A stretch of 64,000 nt of DNA from Trichostrongylus colubriformis (GCA_963978905.1 OZ022258.1:29392716-29456715), one strand, 5' to 3'; positions 12,180-23,310 are shown, counted from the first letter of the stretch. Numbers and translations: made by a program. Notes: generated by a model from the letters alone, not told the origin.

Positions 12180-12589
12180 TCTCTGCTGTAAACATTATTA
12201 CAATGCAAACATATGGAGCACTATCTTGAAAAAATTGTGTGGTATTCATTAAGTGGGATAAGAGTGGCATTACACATTTATGCACTATGCTGAGCATTTG
12301 GGAAAACATTTATTCCATTTCGCAACTATATGCAATATGTACAGTTGCTTCAACTGATTTCTTATGACTTATGTCTTGAAACATCTCCAGCAGGGATGAC
12401 GCTCCACTTGGCGCTCCTTCCGATGGGTACTGTGGTCGCTTTGCCTCCTTCCCCGTCTTTTCAATTGTCCACGTTAAACAACTAAATGCGTCGAATTATT
12501 AATAAGTTCGTTTTTACGTTGTTTTATTGCTTTGTCTGCACCCAGCAAACTTTTGGCAGTGGTATACTGTGCCGATGTTTAGGTAGAAA
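12180..12589. other. intergenic, upstream of glycoprotein gene
   Basis: This contains the presumed 5' flank of the minus-strand glycoprotein gene. The only signal seen is the TTTACAG acceptor-like motif about 5-12 bases upstream of its start codon, which would suit trans-splicing. No TATA box is obvious. Confidence 0.35.
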
Positions 12590-12905
12590 TTTGTGAAACA
12601 TGAAAAAATACAATATAATATTTTCTCAAAACTGATTCCTAAAAACAAGGTATAACAATTTAGTTATAATAATAATGACATCTTCAATAGAAAAGAAAAG
12701 CAAAAATCATAACTTTTTAAAAAGGCATCTAATTAATCAGCTACATAATTATGACATCCATAATAATATAAAAATAAATAATTAGTAATAATTTGAGAAG
12801 AATTAGTAATATTGATAGAATAATAGAAATTTTAGATACTAATTGTTTTGGTTTACTTTCTTCATCAATTGAAGATGGAAACAGAAAAGTAATTTTTTTC
12901 AAAGG
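12590..12905. other. AT-rich island
   Basis: About 315 bp of markly higher A+T content than the flanks, with sharp edges. On the minus strand an open frame crosses into it (12998-12741), ending in a strongly hydrophobic Ile/Leu stretch. It begins only 17 bases beyond the stop codon of the recombinase-associated frame at 12922. It could be an insertion, a 3' UTR or a foreign fragment; a mitochondrial origin is not supported by any recognised protein. Confidence 0.45.
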
Positions 12906-12921
12906 CAGGTGAAACGTACAG

Positions 12922-13395
12922 TTACTTTCGGGGTCTCTCAGCATGATATGTGTGCAGTTGTGTGAGTAAGCCGGATAGTTCCATTTGTCGGTTTCCACCC
13001 ATTTCCACTAATGTTTCGAAACATTCAGCTGTGAACTGCAACAGATACGCCTTGTCGAACTGTTCACTGAGAGTCGGCTCTGGTGTGTCAGTAGAGCAGA
13101 AGCGAACCTGAAATAGTGTGCCTTCGAGTCTTTATCGCAACAGCCACAATTGCAGAATGCTCACCGGATAGCAGCGACCGCCATTTCGATAGGTGTAAAC
13201 AACGCAGGAGTGATACCTTTGCTTTGAGCCTGGAGGAATGAGCTCGCCAAGTAAAACTACAGTGGGGAAGAGCCGATCGTTCGGCTCCAGCACGAGCACC
13301 ACGGATTGGTTCTCACGATTTGCGTCGTGTACGGCTATCTCAAACAACTTATTCAGCTCACTGGCTCCCTCGGGCGCGAGAAGGGGATGCGCGGT
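12922..13395 (-). CDS. downstream exons in frame with the recombinase gene, function unknown
   Basis: Two exons, 13395-13165 and 13107-12922, join in phase 0 and end in TAA, coding about 138 residues without a good start codon. The frame is the same as that of the recombinase gene upstream: after its TAA (13467-13469), three more sense codons lead to a good donor (AAG|gtaagg). This is therefore either a 3' extension reached by an alternative donor (CAA|gtgggc near 13534), a readthrough product, or the true end of a gene interrupted by a nonsense mutation in this copy. The protein is not recognised. It contains a hydrophobic strand-like core and several Cys residues. Confidence 0.45.
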
Positions 13396-13466
13396 CTAGA
13401 ATTGAAAATTTGAGGATTTGCAGAGAACGTCTGAACCGAGAACTGCTGATTCCTTACCTTCGCAGT

Positions 13467-16400
13467 TTAAGGACACAAAACAGAGTTGCTCTTGTTATAA
13501 GCTTCGTAGCTGTTCATTTCGACTGAAGTGCCCACTTGAAGGCAGCGGTTTGTCCTCGACTGCTTCCCGACCCACAGCAAAAAGTTCTCAGCTGTGAATG
13601 ATGGGCTGGCGCCGCACTCCATTAAAGATCTGAGGCGTTTATGAGCGCGTTGTTGCTCTTGGGACTGCGGTGCGTGGCAAACCCTGGCACCTTCACCAGT
13701 GAACTCATAGGGACTACCTGAACAGGGAGGTCGCTTGAGAACACCATCGCTTGAATCATTGCGCAGTGCCTTACCTTGCAGTCCGCTAGTAGACGGTAGC
13801 ACTGTCGTCGTCACCAAAGCTTGTTGCGGAGCTGCATGCCGTCGACCGCTGACTCGAGGCTTGAACAGCCTCTTAATTTCTCCCTTTTTCACGGGCATCA
13901 CTGTAGCAGGTGTATGCAGTGATGGTGTAAATGCTGCAGGTGGGTCATCAGCAGAACACGGTGTCCGCCGTTCCTCTTCACTTCCACTTTCGTCGTCATC
14001 TGACGCTTTTCGACGCTTAAAAGCGTTGAAGAAACTCTGCGTTTTGGTCTTCATTTTTTTCACCAGCTGACGACGACGCATTACCGTGGACCCTTCGCTA
14101 CTGTTTTCCGAAAGAGATGCTAAAATTTTAGTGCTAATTAAACAAGTGCACGTTATCGCTGTGCACTTGTGATTACCACCACCACAGCGCGCAAAAGGTA
14201 CCTTGTTGTGGCGCTGAGGGTTTTGCTTTCTTTCTTGGAGACTTTCGTGCAATACCTTCACCTGAATATATGTGTGTCTACGTAATATGTCAACAGTTGA
14301 CCGACAACGTCACTGTATCATTCATCACACCTTGAATCTGCCTTGAGGGAACGTATTCTACATCACTCGGTGGAGAATCCTCTGATGGCGAGTCTCTATT
14401 AACATCGTCTGACTCGCCTTCGACGCCTTCTTCTGCCTCCACGTCTGACAACCCTTCCACCATTCTGGCGAGTCTGCAGAATCCCAAATTTTTTTCCAAA
14501 ATAGAACCTGAGAGCATGACACTGAGTGTATACCCTCTTGTGTTGACGCGTTTCTTCACAGCTGATACTTCCTTCTCATGGAGCTGTGCTTCTCTTGCAG
14601 CCATCCTTTGCAGTAATCGATAAGCATGAACAATGCGCCTCTCGTAGTCGTCCGCATAATGCTGGCTTTGTACACGTTGCGTGTGCCCTTAACACGTAGC
14701 TTAGCTTTCCGAGCATGCAATAAAAGGCGGTACGAAATTTAAATTAGCTAACCTAACAATGTGGTCATGTCCTTGTTTGGTAGTTCCAGTGATACACCTT
14801 CCGCTATATCCTGCCTCATAGTGGATTCTAGTGTACTAGTCTTATGTCTCACCTGCAAAGTGCCGAGAGCGATATCGTAAATTTTCTACTTGATTTCTTG
14901 ATTACTCACCGCGTTACATGAAATGTTCATTCCATCACAGTTCACCCCACTAAGGAATTTTGCCAAGGTACCGTGCAAGCTCTGGAAAGCTGTTCCCTTC
15001 CACAACACGAAGAATGGAGCAAATTCATGATTCAAGCTATCATGGGCGCGTCTCATGTTAACAACGCTGAAAATAACGGAAAGTTGACCGCAATCCATAA
15101 ACACTAGTTCGCTACTATCGAGGACGTACTGAGCGCGAAGCTTGCGATAGTGTTGGAGCCAACGGTAGGACTTCTTGTCAAGAACAAACACCCCACTTTT
15201 GCACGTTGTCTGGTTATGCGTCGCTTTGAGCTGTTTCGGATTCGGATAATGCGCAATCTGAAAAAGCTGGTTGGTTTGGTCGGATACTTGCGCAAGCTCA
15301 GTACCTTCACCGAGCTTTCCGTAAGTTGATTGGAATACTGAGTAAACTGTACCCAATAGTATTCAAATTTGTCCTCTGAGATCTGGTGGCCATATTTGAC
15401 GATCCCAGAAGACTGATCCGGAACTTCCGCCATACCGCCACAGATCGTTTTGTAAAAGAGTTCATTCCTCGTAGCATTGCAAACCATGATATACAACATA
15501 AACGCGCTGTAACATGGAAAAGATTGCATGTGATGTCATCGTGCTCGGAAAAAATATCAAAATCCACATTGTACCTCATTACGAAGTTGTATTCAACATG
15601 CGTTAGATTGTGTGGAATCTTGACGAACATCTTCATTATTTCTTCAATCTTTCTGTCGATGGCCGGGTGATCGGCGACAGCTCGCATTTCTCCATACATC
15701 GGCGAGGCTTTCTGATTAGTTAAAGAACTCACCCTGGATTAGTTTATATGGTGCTCACATGCAAAAGACAACGAACCTTAGCGGGTTGCTTTCTAGAAAC
15801 AGATCTCTTATACGATTCTTCTGCTTTGTGCTCGAAAGCAAGTTCCTTTATGTGGTGCGACACAACTAATATAGCTTGATCCAAAATGCGCCCTCTGCGT
15901 TCTCCGGCATCTACTCGCATAGTATCATGACATTGTATTGTCACACATACAATAGTAGTTACCATAAAATCATTCCATGAAACTTACTCGGTTCGATGTA
16001 TCTTTGTAAGAATTCATAAAAGGCCTTTATAGATTTCAAGAAGTACATGCGGACTCTTGCAGTAACCGTCGCTGTTTTTGTCATAGCTAAGAAGTCGGGG
16101 ATCATCGTATATGACAATATCGCATCGTCTATTGTCACGGTTCTACCGCATCTAAAACTTTGGTAATAATATCTTCACACACGTGCCCTACAACAATGAT
16201 ACACGTACCGTCCACGCCCCCTCATTGCTACAAGCATGAATCGATTGACGTATGAGCTGGGAATTTCCGCAGTCTTTTTCGCGTTATCCAACGTTTTCAT
16301 GCCGATTAACTGCAACATATATGCTCTTGAATGTAACACACTGGACACACATTTGTCGGTACTCACAACAGATTTCGTTATCAGGTCTTCTCTGTTCAAC

Positions 16401-17669
16401 TTCAATATGGGATGGTGCTCCCATATCACCTTCCTCCACAGCTTCAGCATCAAATCTGCACGCTTCTTCCAATCTTAACACGGTACTGCTTTTCTTCAAA
16501 GTATATCTGCATGCCATATACCCTCGCGCGAGTAAACGCGTACCATTTTTCTCTGACACCGAGTGATTCTGAATGTAGACGTCTTTCTCATAGTCGTCGT
16601 TGTGGTAATCGAACATCGCTTCTTTATTGTGCAGTTTCTGAAAATGAGGATGTATTTCTGCTCCACCTGAATGAAAACGCGATTTCCCTACCGTACATGG
16701 CTCACTCCTATAAAAAGTGTCACCTTTGTAAAGTTTGTCGTAGGCGAACATATACAGGGATTCGCGATTAATAGGTGGACAACGGAAAGTCTGCGGCTTA
16801 TCGTCCTATGATTGAATGTTCGTTAGAATGATTCCACACATACACTTCAAATTGCTTTCGGCCATACATTTGTAGGTGAAGCAGCAGAAACCGCGATAAA
16901 AGGTTGTGGCTGATCCGTCAACTGGTCGTCTCTATAGTGCCTGTGAGCCGACATTGGCACGTGCTGTAACACAGCTTCTCGCTCATAAGCCTATAAAGCA
17001 CTCAGATCATGATGGCGCGGTGAGAACAGGTTGGAAAAATGTAACCAAAACGATGAACTGGACTTCCTACCTTGTAGATAGGAACTCCGCTATCCTGTAG
17101 TTGTTGCAAAATGAACTTGTGAATATCCCAATCTCTTTGGCTAATGGGCTCCGGTACTCGACTGAAGTCCACTTTAGTTCCTTTCACCCTTTCCAGGATC
17201 CCTTTGCTCATGTGCATCACAACCTTAGCACATTTTAAAAACAGACTAAGCAGTTGTTGCTGTGTAATCAGTAGTTTTCTGCATGGTGGTCAAGCAGACA
17301 CCTCACCTCAACTTCATCCTCTTTGAAATCTTTATGACAGTATTTGAGGTGGCCACGCAAATCGAATCGCGAGTGCTTCCCACACACTATACAAAATTGG
17401 AACTTGGCCTTCGGCTTAATCGGCTGATACGTCTCTAAATACGAAGAATTTGCCCAGAAGCCAGCCACAAAACAGATGTAAACAGGAAGCGTGATTCCCG
17501 CTGTTTATTCACCGTCGGTTAGCTCCATGGGTGGCTTCCTTATTCTACCCTCCTCAATCCACGTCGGAACCAACTCCTTTGCGAGCGCTGCAATGCGCTC
17601 GTTCTTACTCACGGTACGCCCGCTTGTCGACGCTTGCTCCTCCACCGCAGCAATTGGTTGTTGATCCAT
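13467..17669 (-). CDS. C2H2 zinc-finger tyrosine recombinase (Crypton/YR-like), 17 exons
   Basis: Exons: 17669-17513, 17434-17307, 17223-17071, 16805-16724, 16666-16544, 16473-16367, 16309-16209, 16151-15988, 15913-15777, 15711-15575, 15506-15311, 15257-14910, 14852-14753, 14687-14331, 14261-14202, 14119-13775, 13717-13467. All phases agree, giving about 981 residues. Start: first ATG after a TTTCAG acceptor (17705) suited to trans-splicing. Residues 53-95 form a zinc finger (C67, C70, H81, H86). Exon 8 ends in a helical segment like the core-binding domain. Catalytic motifs: R443 in CNATRNEL, R613 in NAVRHKTST (Asn in the usual His position), H646 in GHTQRV and Y655 in QSQHY. The tail is acidic then basic, with RKSPRKKAK as a likely nuclear signal. 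No reverse transcriptase is present, so it is Crypton-like rather than DIRS/PAT. Some acceptors end TTAAG or CTAAG. Domain name is inference from motifs. Confidence 0.7.
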
Positions 17670-17704
17670 TTCGTACGCTTGAAGTTGAAAGTCAGAGAGT
17701 GCGT

Positions 17705-18229
17705 CTGAAATGCGTGCCAAATGACCAGAAGTAGTGTTATCGCGTCAACAAATGACAGTGAAAGGTGTTGGGCCGCAAACGAGAGGTGGCATGAGTTGAG
17801 AGCCGCCGCTGTATCTCAGCTCTTGCTTAGTGTTTGAAATGTTTGAAATGTTTGTGTTTATTGCTTCATAAAATTGTTTCATGCTGGTTCTTGTTCAGAG
17901 ATAGCTGTGTAATAGTTGTTGTTTTTTGCATATTTTGGTCACTTGTTCTTGTCTTATGTTTTACTGTTGGTATGTGTTTAAAGTTGTGAGACAACATCAA
18001 AAAGTTGAAAAACAGAAACAAAAAAAGGCACTGCCCAAAGCAACCACACAATCCCGCCAACCGATGTGGTCAAGGTGATGTGTTTAGAAAGCCTTCCGAT
18101 TTGGCTGCAAATCCAAACTTTAGGGTAGCTTGACTTGAGAATGTGAATCCGACACATTTTGTGCACGAAACGTTCTGAAGTCCGCACTGGCGGCCGAAAC
18201 GAGTGAATTACCAAATTCGCTCAAAGCTT
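17705..18229. other. 5' flank of recombinase gene, nothing else recognised
   Basis: It contains a short gtttgaaat repetition near 17830-17850 and otherwise unremarkable sequence. Minus-strand frames here are short and unsupported. Confidence 0.35.
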
Positions 18230-19990
18230 TCCCCATAGGGGAGTTTCACCCGTAGAATGTGAATGCGCTATAGAACGTCAAGCCGAGCGCCAAGTCGCTT
18301 CACCCTAAATGGAGGTCATATTCGTATTCTACGGGTGAAAATACCCCTGGGAACAAGTTTTGAGCGAATCCGGTAACGTACCCCATTTTGGCGCCGGCGC
18401 CTGTGGCGCAAGCGCCAAGCCGTTTCATCCAAAATGGAGGTCATAATTGTGTTCTACGGGTGAAAATACCCCTGGGATCAAGTTTTGAGCGAATCTGGTA
18501 ACCTATCCCATTTTGGCGCCGACGCCTGTGGCGCAAGTGCCAAGCCGTTTCGTCCTAAATGGAGGTCATAATCGTGTTCTACGAGTGAAAATACCCCTGG
18601 GATCAAGTTTTGAGCGAATCTGGTAACCTTCCCCATTTTGGCGCCGGCGCCTGTGGCGCAAGCGCCAAGCCGTTCCATCCTAAATGGAGGTCATAATCGT
18701 GTTCTACGGGTGAAAATACCCCTGGGATCAAGTTTTGAGCGAATCTGGTAACCTATCCCATTTTGGCGCCGGCGCCTGTGGCGCAAGCGCCAAGCCGTTT
18801 CATCCTAAATGGAGGTCATAATCGTGTTCTACGGGTGAAAATACCCCTGGGATCAAGTTTTGAGCGAATCTGGTAACCTATCCCATTTTGGCGCCGGCGC
18901 CTGTGGCGCAAGTGCCAAGCCGTTTCCTCCTAAATGGAGGTCATAATCGTGTTCTACGAGTGAAAATACCCCTGGGATCAAGTTTTGAGCGAATCTGGTA
19001 ACCTACCCCATTTTGGCGCCGGCGCCTGTGGCACAAGCGCCAAGCCGTTCCATCCTAAATGGAGGTCATAATCGTGTTCTACGGGTGAAAATACCCCTGA
19101 GATCAAGTGTTGAGCGAATCTGGCCAAGCCGTTTCATCCTAAATGGAGGTCATAATCGTGTTCTACGGGTGAAAATACCCCTGAGATCAAGTGTTGAGCG
19201 AATCTGGTAACCTATCCCATTTTGGCGCCAGCGCCTGTGGCGCAAGCGCCAAGCCGTTTCATCCTAAATGGAGGTCATAATCGTGTTCTACGGGTGAAAA
19301 TACCCCTGGGATCAAGTTTTGAGCGAATCTGGTAACCTATCCCATTTTGGCGCCGGCGCCTGTGGCGCAAGCGCCAAGCCGTTTCATCCTAAATGGAGGT
19401 CATAATCGTGTTCTACGGGTGAAAATACCCCTGGGATCAAGTTTTGAGCGAATCTGGTAACCTACCCCATTTTGGCGCCGGCGCCTGTGGCGCAAGCGCC
19501 AAGCCGTTCCATCCTAAATGGAGGTCATAATCGTGTTCTACGGGTGAAAATACCCCTGAGATCAAGTGTTGAGCGAATCTGGCCAAGCCGTTTCATCCTA
19601 AATGGAGGTCATAATCGTGTTCTACGGGTGAAAATACCCCTGGGATCAAGTTTTGAGCGAATCTGGTAACCTATCCCATTTTGGCGCCGGCGCCTGTGAC
19701 GCAAGCGCCAAGCCGTTTCATCCTAAATGGAGGTCATAATCGTGTTCTACGGGTGAAAATACCCCTGAGATCAAGTGTTGAGCGAATCTGGCCAAGCCGT
19801 TTCATCCTAAATGGAGGTCATAATCGTGTTCTACGGGTGAAAATACCCCTGAGATCAAGTTTTGAGCGAATCTGGTAACCTACCCCATTTTGGCGCTGGC
19901 GCCTGTGGCGAGCGCCAAGCCGTTTCACCCTAAATGAAAGTCATATTCGTGTTCAACGGGTGAAAATACCCCTGGGATCAAGTTTTGGGC
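18230..19990 (+). repeat. satellite array, 125-bp unit with 209-bp higher-order variants
   Basis: The GGCGCCGGCGCC-containing block recurs near 18391, 18516, 18641, 18766, 18891, 19016, 19225, 19350, 19475, 19684 and 19893. Spacings are 125 bp except for three of 209 bp, where an 84-bp part-unit is duplicated. Each unit carries a GGCGCC palindrome, a TGGCGCAAGCGCCA hairpin and GGGTGAAAATACCC. Internal units are nearly identical while the edges (18240-18360, 19900-20060) are diverged, as expected for an array homogenised by unequal exchange. Frames read through it are repeat artefacts. Confidence 0.9.
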
Positions 19991-19999
19991 AAGTTAAGT

Positions 20000-20569
20000 G
20001 ATCCATGCCATTTTGACACGCAGGCGTCAGTCGCTTCAACGCTTCAAACAAGTGTCATATTCGTGTTCTGCTGGTCGATGTACCCCGATGTATAAGTTTG
20101 GAGCAGATCGAATCATAGAGTCTTCCAAAAAAACCTATTCAATCGCATCGGTTGGCGAAGTAATGGGGAATGGGGTTGCTAGGGTAAATAGTGCCAAAAT
20201 AAGTAAAAAGTGCAGAAAGCAACAAAAAAAGTAAAAACCTGGACTTCAGCACGGTCCCCAATATGTAGCTGTGGCAGCTTTAATTAAAAAGCTTTCGTTA
20301 AGCGATTACTCGATCAGTACGAAGTTTCAGTTTCTCCTCGCCTATGCCCACCCTTCTCATGCACCCCCATTTCTCATCTTGAGCCGTCTCCAGAAAAATC
20401 GATATATCAACTAGTCTCAACTGGTGGTCCATAACCCTACAGCGAGTCGTCTTCGGATCAGATGCTGCGATAACCATCGGATGTAACCCATCACCCATTT
20501 TGTGCCGTTTCCTAAGAAATCGATATTTTGATTTATGCTTCGGGAGAAATTTCCCTCTTACCTTGCCCA
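20000..20569. other. decayed satellite edge and unrecognised sequence
   Basis: The first bases are a diverged continuation of the satellite. The remainder shows partial similarity to the tandem unit that follows (cagaaaaatcgatat and cctaagaaatcgatat) but no coding signal. Confidence 0.35.
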
Positions 20570-21430
20570 GGTGTAGACATTCTAGCCTACTCCAAGTACG
20601 ATACCTCTCAAAACCTGCGGCCCGCATTTTATAAGATATGGGGTTCTGCATGAACTGAGAATGTCGCGACAAGAAATAAACGCGTAAAAGAAGTAAAGAA
20701 AGTCAGTCCTTGATGAACCTGTGGCGATTGTTCAAACCTCAGAAATATAGCATTGATGCCTTAGACTGTACTGGGCTAAGAGAAAAAATGTGTAAAGGAA
20801 AAGAAGGGGGAAATCCTACAGAGAAGGCGTGACTTTAGTGTGTATTGTACAGAGAGAAGAAAAAAAAGTGACTGGAGCAGTTCTTGGGTATTGGAACAAA
20901 GAAGAAGCTGTATTGCGAAATTTCCATGCACCACTTCTGGATTCTAATAGTCGAGGTAGTCTATCGACAAGGTACCTCTTAAAACCTCCGGCCCGCACTT
21001 TATAAGATATAGGGTTCTGCTTGAACTGAGAATGTCGCGACAACAAATAAACACTTAAACAAAGTAGAGGAAGTCACTCCTCAAAGGACCTATGACTATT
21101 GTTTAAACCTAAGAATTATAACATTAGTGCCACAGACCTGTGAGAAAAAACATGTAAAGGAAAAGAAGGCACACTAAAAGGTATCTTCAGAGAAGGTGCG
21201 AGGTTGAATTTGTATGGTACAGGAAAAATGAAGAAAGCCATTGAAGTCAGCTGTTCGGTATGAGCACGAAAAAGGACTATATTACGAAATTTCCGTGCAT
21301 CACTGTAGACAGACGTCCCATCGGTCAACAACTAATTGCTATACCTCTCAGATACCACACGGACTTAGCGCAATATCCACCAAAGTAGTTCACTTTTGTA
21401 CCACTGTAGTTATAAAGATATCAGGGAATG
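20570..21430. repeat. tandem duplication, period about 390 bp, just over two copies
   Basis: The blocks tataagatat(g/a)gggttctgc, gaactgagaatgtcgcgaca and tgtaaaggaaaagaagg near 20585-20810 recur near 20975-21170. A further partial block (acgaaatttccgtgcatcac) is near 21285. Divergence between copies is moderate. No gene is seen. Confidence 0.6.
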
Positions 21431-22020
21431 TAAAAAAAGTAACTATTAACAGAAGTGTCGAAGTATATCGAAGAGACGTGGATGATGACATGTGTAGGTA
21501 AGTTTGGTAAAGGTGTCTGCCGTTTGAACCTAATCGTCTGGTGACCCCTGCACAAAAGCGGTCGGCTTCGTCTGTTTCATGTGAGCGCAAAGATGATGCA
21601 ACTCTACTAATCCGCATGATGTTTGCTAAGCACAATACATTGTCTTTGTAGTTCGCAAACTTGGGTGAGAATCATATCGGAGTAGGTTGGTAGCCATTTG
21701 AAGGAATTAGGCTTGATCCCGAAGACTCAGGTATAAACACAATCACCTTTCTATCTCAAACCCTTGTATGGAAGGACCCACATGTACGTCTGATGGAACA
21801 GCGATGCATCAGGCATACGGTAATACCCTGCCCTAACCAATCACAAGCAGCGCTCACTTGTAATCATTGCAGCCCCACACTAGAGAAAGCCGGAATTCGT
21901 GGCAGCCTATAATCGGGGTTTAGTGGTAGAACACATGCTCCTTTTTTACCCACGTTCGATTTTCAATGAGCGTGGTTAGCAGAAGTTTCGTTTATTCATC
22001 AGATTACTCATATTTATTTC
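21431..22020. other. no gene; possible tRNA-like remnant at about 21910-21975
   Basis: Near 21915-21970 the sequence has a TAGTGGTAGAAC (A-box-like) and ACGTTCGATTTTC (B-box-like) at tRNA-like spacing, but the acceptor and anticodon stems do not pair. At best it is a decayed tRNA-derived sequence. Nothing else is recognised. Confidence 0.25.
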
Positions 22021-22023
22021 AGG

Positions 22024-22152
22024 GCAGGACCATTAACAAAACGTTTGGCAGCAGCCCTCTCAAGTTCTGGACTCATAGGAAATAAAGCGTACTTCAGTGA
22101 TGAAGATGACATTTATAATGTGGACGACCTGCTCGATGACGATGAATGCATA
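22024..22152 (+). CDS. possible orphan exon, acidic protein segment
   Basis: A TTTATTTCAG acceptor is followed by about 43 open codons ending in a very acidic run (DDIYNVDDLLDDDE), then a gtatgt donor. I could not find partner exons that join in phase, except formally to the histone fragment at 22280, which I think is accidental. It may be the edge of a gene relic. Confidence 0.25.
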
Positions 22153-22279
22153 GTATGTTTTGTGACTTGTGATTTGCTTTTATGATATGCTATTTTAGTC
22201 GTTCAATGGTTGCATGGAAATAGCTTAACTATCTTATTGAATTGCTTTTTATTATGTGCTATCATCATCACATCTCTAG

Positions 22280-22408
22280 CTCGCCGTTGGCAACGACGAC
22301 GAGGAGCTCAACAAGCTTCTCTCCGGTGTGACCATCGCACAAGGAGGGGTTCTACCGAACATCCAAGCGGTTCTCCTGCCAAAGAAGACCGCCGGCGACA
22401 AGGAATAG
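22280..22408 (+). pseudogene. histone H2A 3' fragment
   Basis: The last 43 codons of a canonical H2A are present: [14 protein letters not shown], then [13 protein letters not shown] and the stop. The sequence upstream of the LAV motif does not encode H2A, so the gene is truncated at its 5' side. One position departs from the usual LAVRND (Gly for Arg, with an extra Asp/Glu). A histone 3' stem-loop follows at the normal distance, showing that this was a replication-dependent gene copy. Confidence 0.85.
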
Positions 22409-22444
22409 GCGCCCTTCGTGCTGGCTGCATTCATTTAACCCAAC

Positions 22445-22460
22445 GGCCCTCTTTAGGGCC
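22445..22460 (+). terminator. histone mRNA 3' stem-loop
   Basis: GGCCCT-CTTT-AGGGCC lies 37 nt after the H2A stop codon. This is the canonical six-base-pair histone hairpin recognised by stem-loop binding protein. It is intact although the coding region is truncated. Confidence 0.85.
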
Positions 22461-22963
22461 ACATATGATCATTAACCAATACAGTTTTTTAATGATACCC
22501 TTGGTTGAATATATGTGAAAAATAAAATTTCATGCTAATAAATTATGTAGGTATATTAAAAGGATAAAGGATGAGTAGTTGGGTTTGAACTGCATGGGTA
22601 CGAATTTTGGTCCTTTGGCTTGGTCCGTGGTACCACCACCGATTTTTAGACAATCTTGAAGGAGTAGTACGTGTTCAGAGAAAGGTTCTATTGATTTTCG
22701 ATTCCACCCAGCCTACACACCCCATCGCCTCCTTCAATCATGTTTATCACTGTTTATCGGATGGCGATTCATGTGGTGTTCCCACTTGATTGCTCTCTCG
22801 CATTTTGAAAAATTATCCTCTCCTAGCTTTATGTCGAGCAATCGTGAACACATCCTTCACCCCATTAACATTGCTATATATCAAACAAAACATTTATTTA
22901 CTCATTCATCAAGCACTTTCATCTACATATGTATCAATGTATTCGTCAGTGTGTTTTCAATTG
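22461..22963. other. spacer between convergent histone relics
   Basis: No open frame or repeat recognised. Confidence 0.35.
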
Positions 22964-22982
22964 TGACCCTAAAGAGGGCCGT
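22964..22982 (-). terminator. histone-type 3' stem-loop of H4 relic
   Basis: On the minus strand CGGCCCTCTTTAGGGTCA lies about 43 nt beyond the H4 relic's stop. One stem base pair is weakened (GGCCCT versus AGGGTC). Together with the H2A relic it shows a tail-to-tail histone arrangement. Confidence 0.75.
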
Positions 22983-23024
22983 TGGGTTAAGATATGTTTC
23001 GTGGCGAAAGCTTCTTATCCTCCA

Positions 23025-23260
23025 AAACCGTAGAGGGTACGGCCTTGGCGTTTCAGAGCAGCTCTTTCTCTTAGCGTGCTCGCAGTAGGTGACTGCATCA
23101 CGGATTCTCAAGGAATATCTCTTGAGAAGTACACGAGTCTCCTCGTAGATCGAACCTGAGACTGATGCCTTGGATGTTGTCGCGCGTAGAACCTTGCGAT
23201 GACCCCTTTTGCACCTCCTTTTCCGAATCCCTTGCCTCCTTTTTCCATGTCCGGACAATG
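23025..23260 (-). pseudogene. histone H4 pseudogene 1
   Basis: H4 codons are recognisable in pieces: KGGAK-like start, HRKVLR, DNIQGI, IYEETR, DAVTYCEHAKRK and the final TLYGFGG with stop. The start ATG is changed, one A is inserted in an A-run near codon 5, a block of about 20 codons between IQGI and IYEE is deleted, and another block after AKRK is lost. It cannot make H4. The promoter TATA motif and 3' stem-loop persist. Confidence 0.85.
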
Positions 23261-23310
23261 TGGCTGTAGGCTGTTGCACTCACGAATGGATACCGACTGC
23301 TGTCCGCGCG

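Noticed and set aside
12590..12905. Nuclear mitochondrial insertion
   Set aside because: AT-rich, but no mitochondrial protein or rRNA sequence is recognisable in any frame.
19013..19878. Repeated 65-codon plus-strand frames (MAPAPV...)
   Set aside because: They are a by-product of the 125-bp satellite, whose unit length is not a multiple of three.
18230..19990. CRISPR-like array
   Set aside because: Repeats are long, head-to-tail and have no unique spacers; it is a eukaryotic satellite.
21905..21985. Possible tRNA gene
   Set aside because: A-box-like and B-box-like motifs are present but acceptor and anticodon stems do not pair; kept only as a remnant.
22152..22279. Chimeric gene joining the acidic exon at 22024 to the H2A fragment
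   Set aside because: The phases happen to fit, but the catctctag before the H2A fragment is better explained as a decayed H2A codon run (CACCTCCAG) than as an acceptor.
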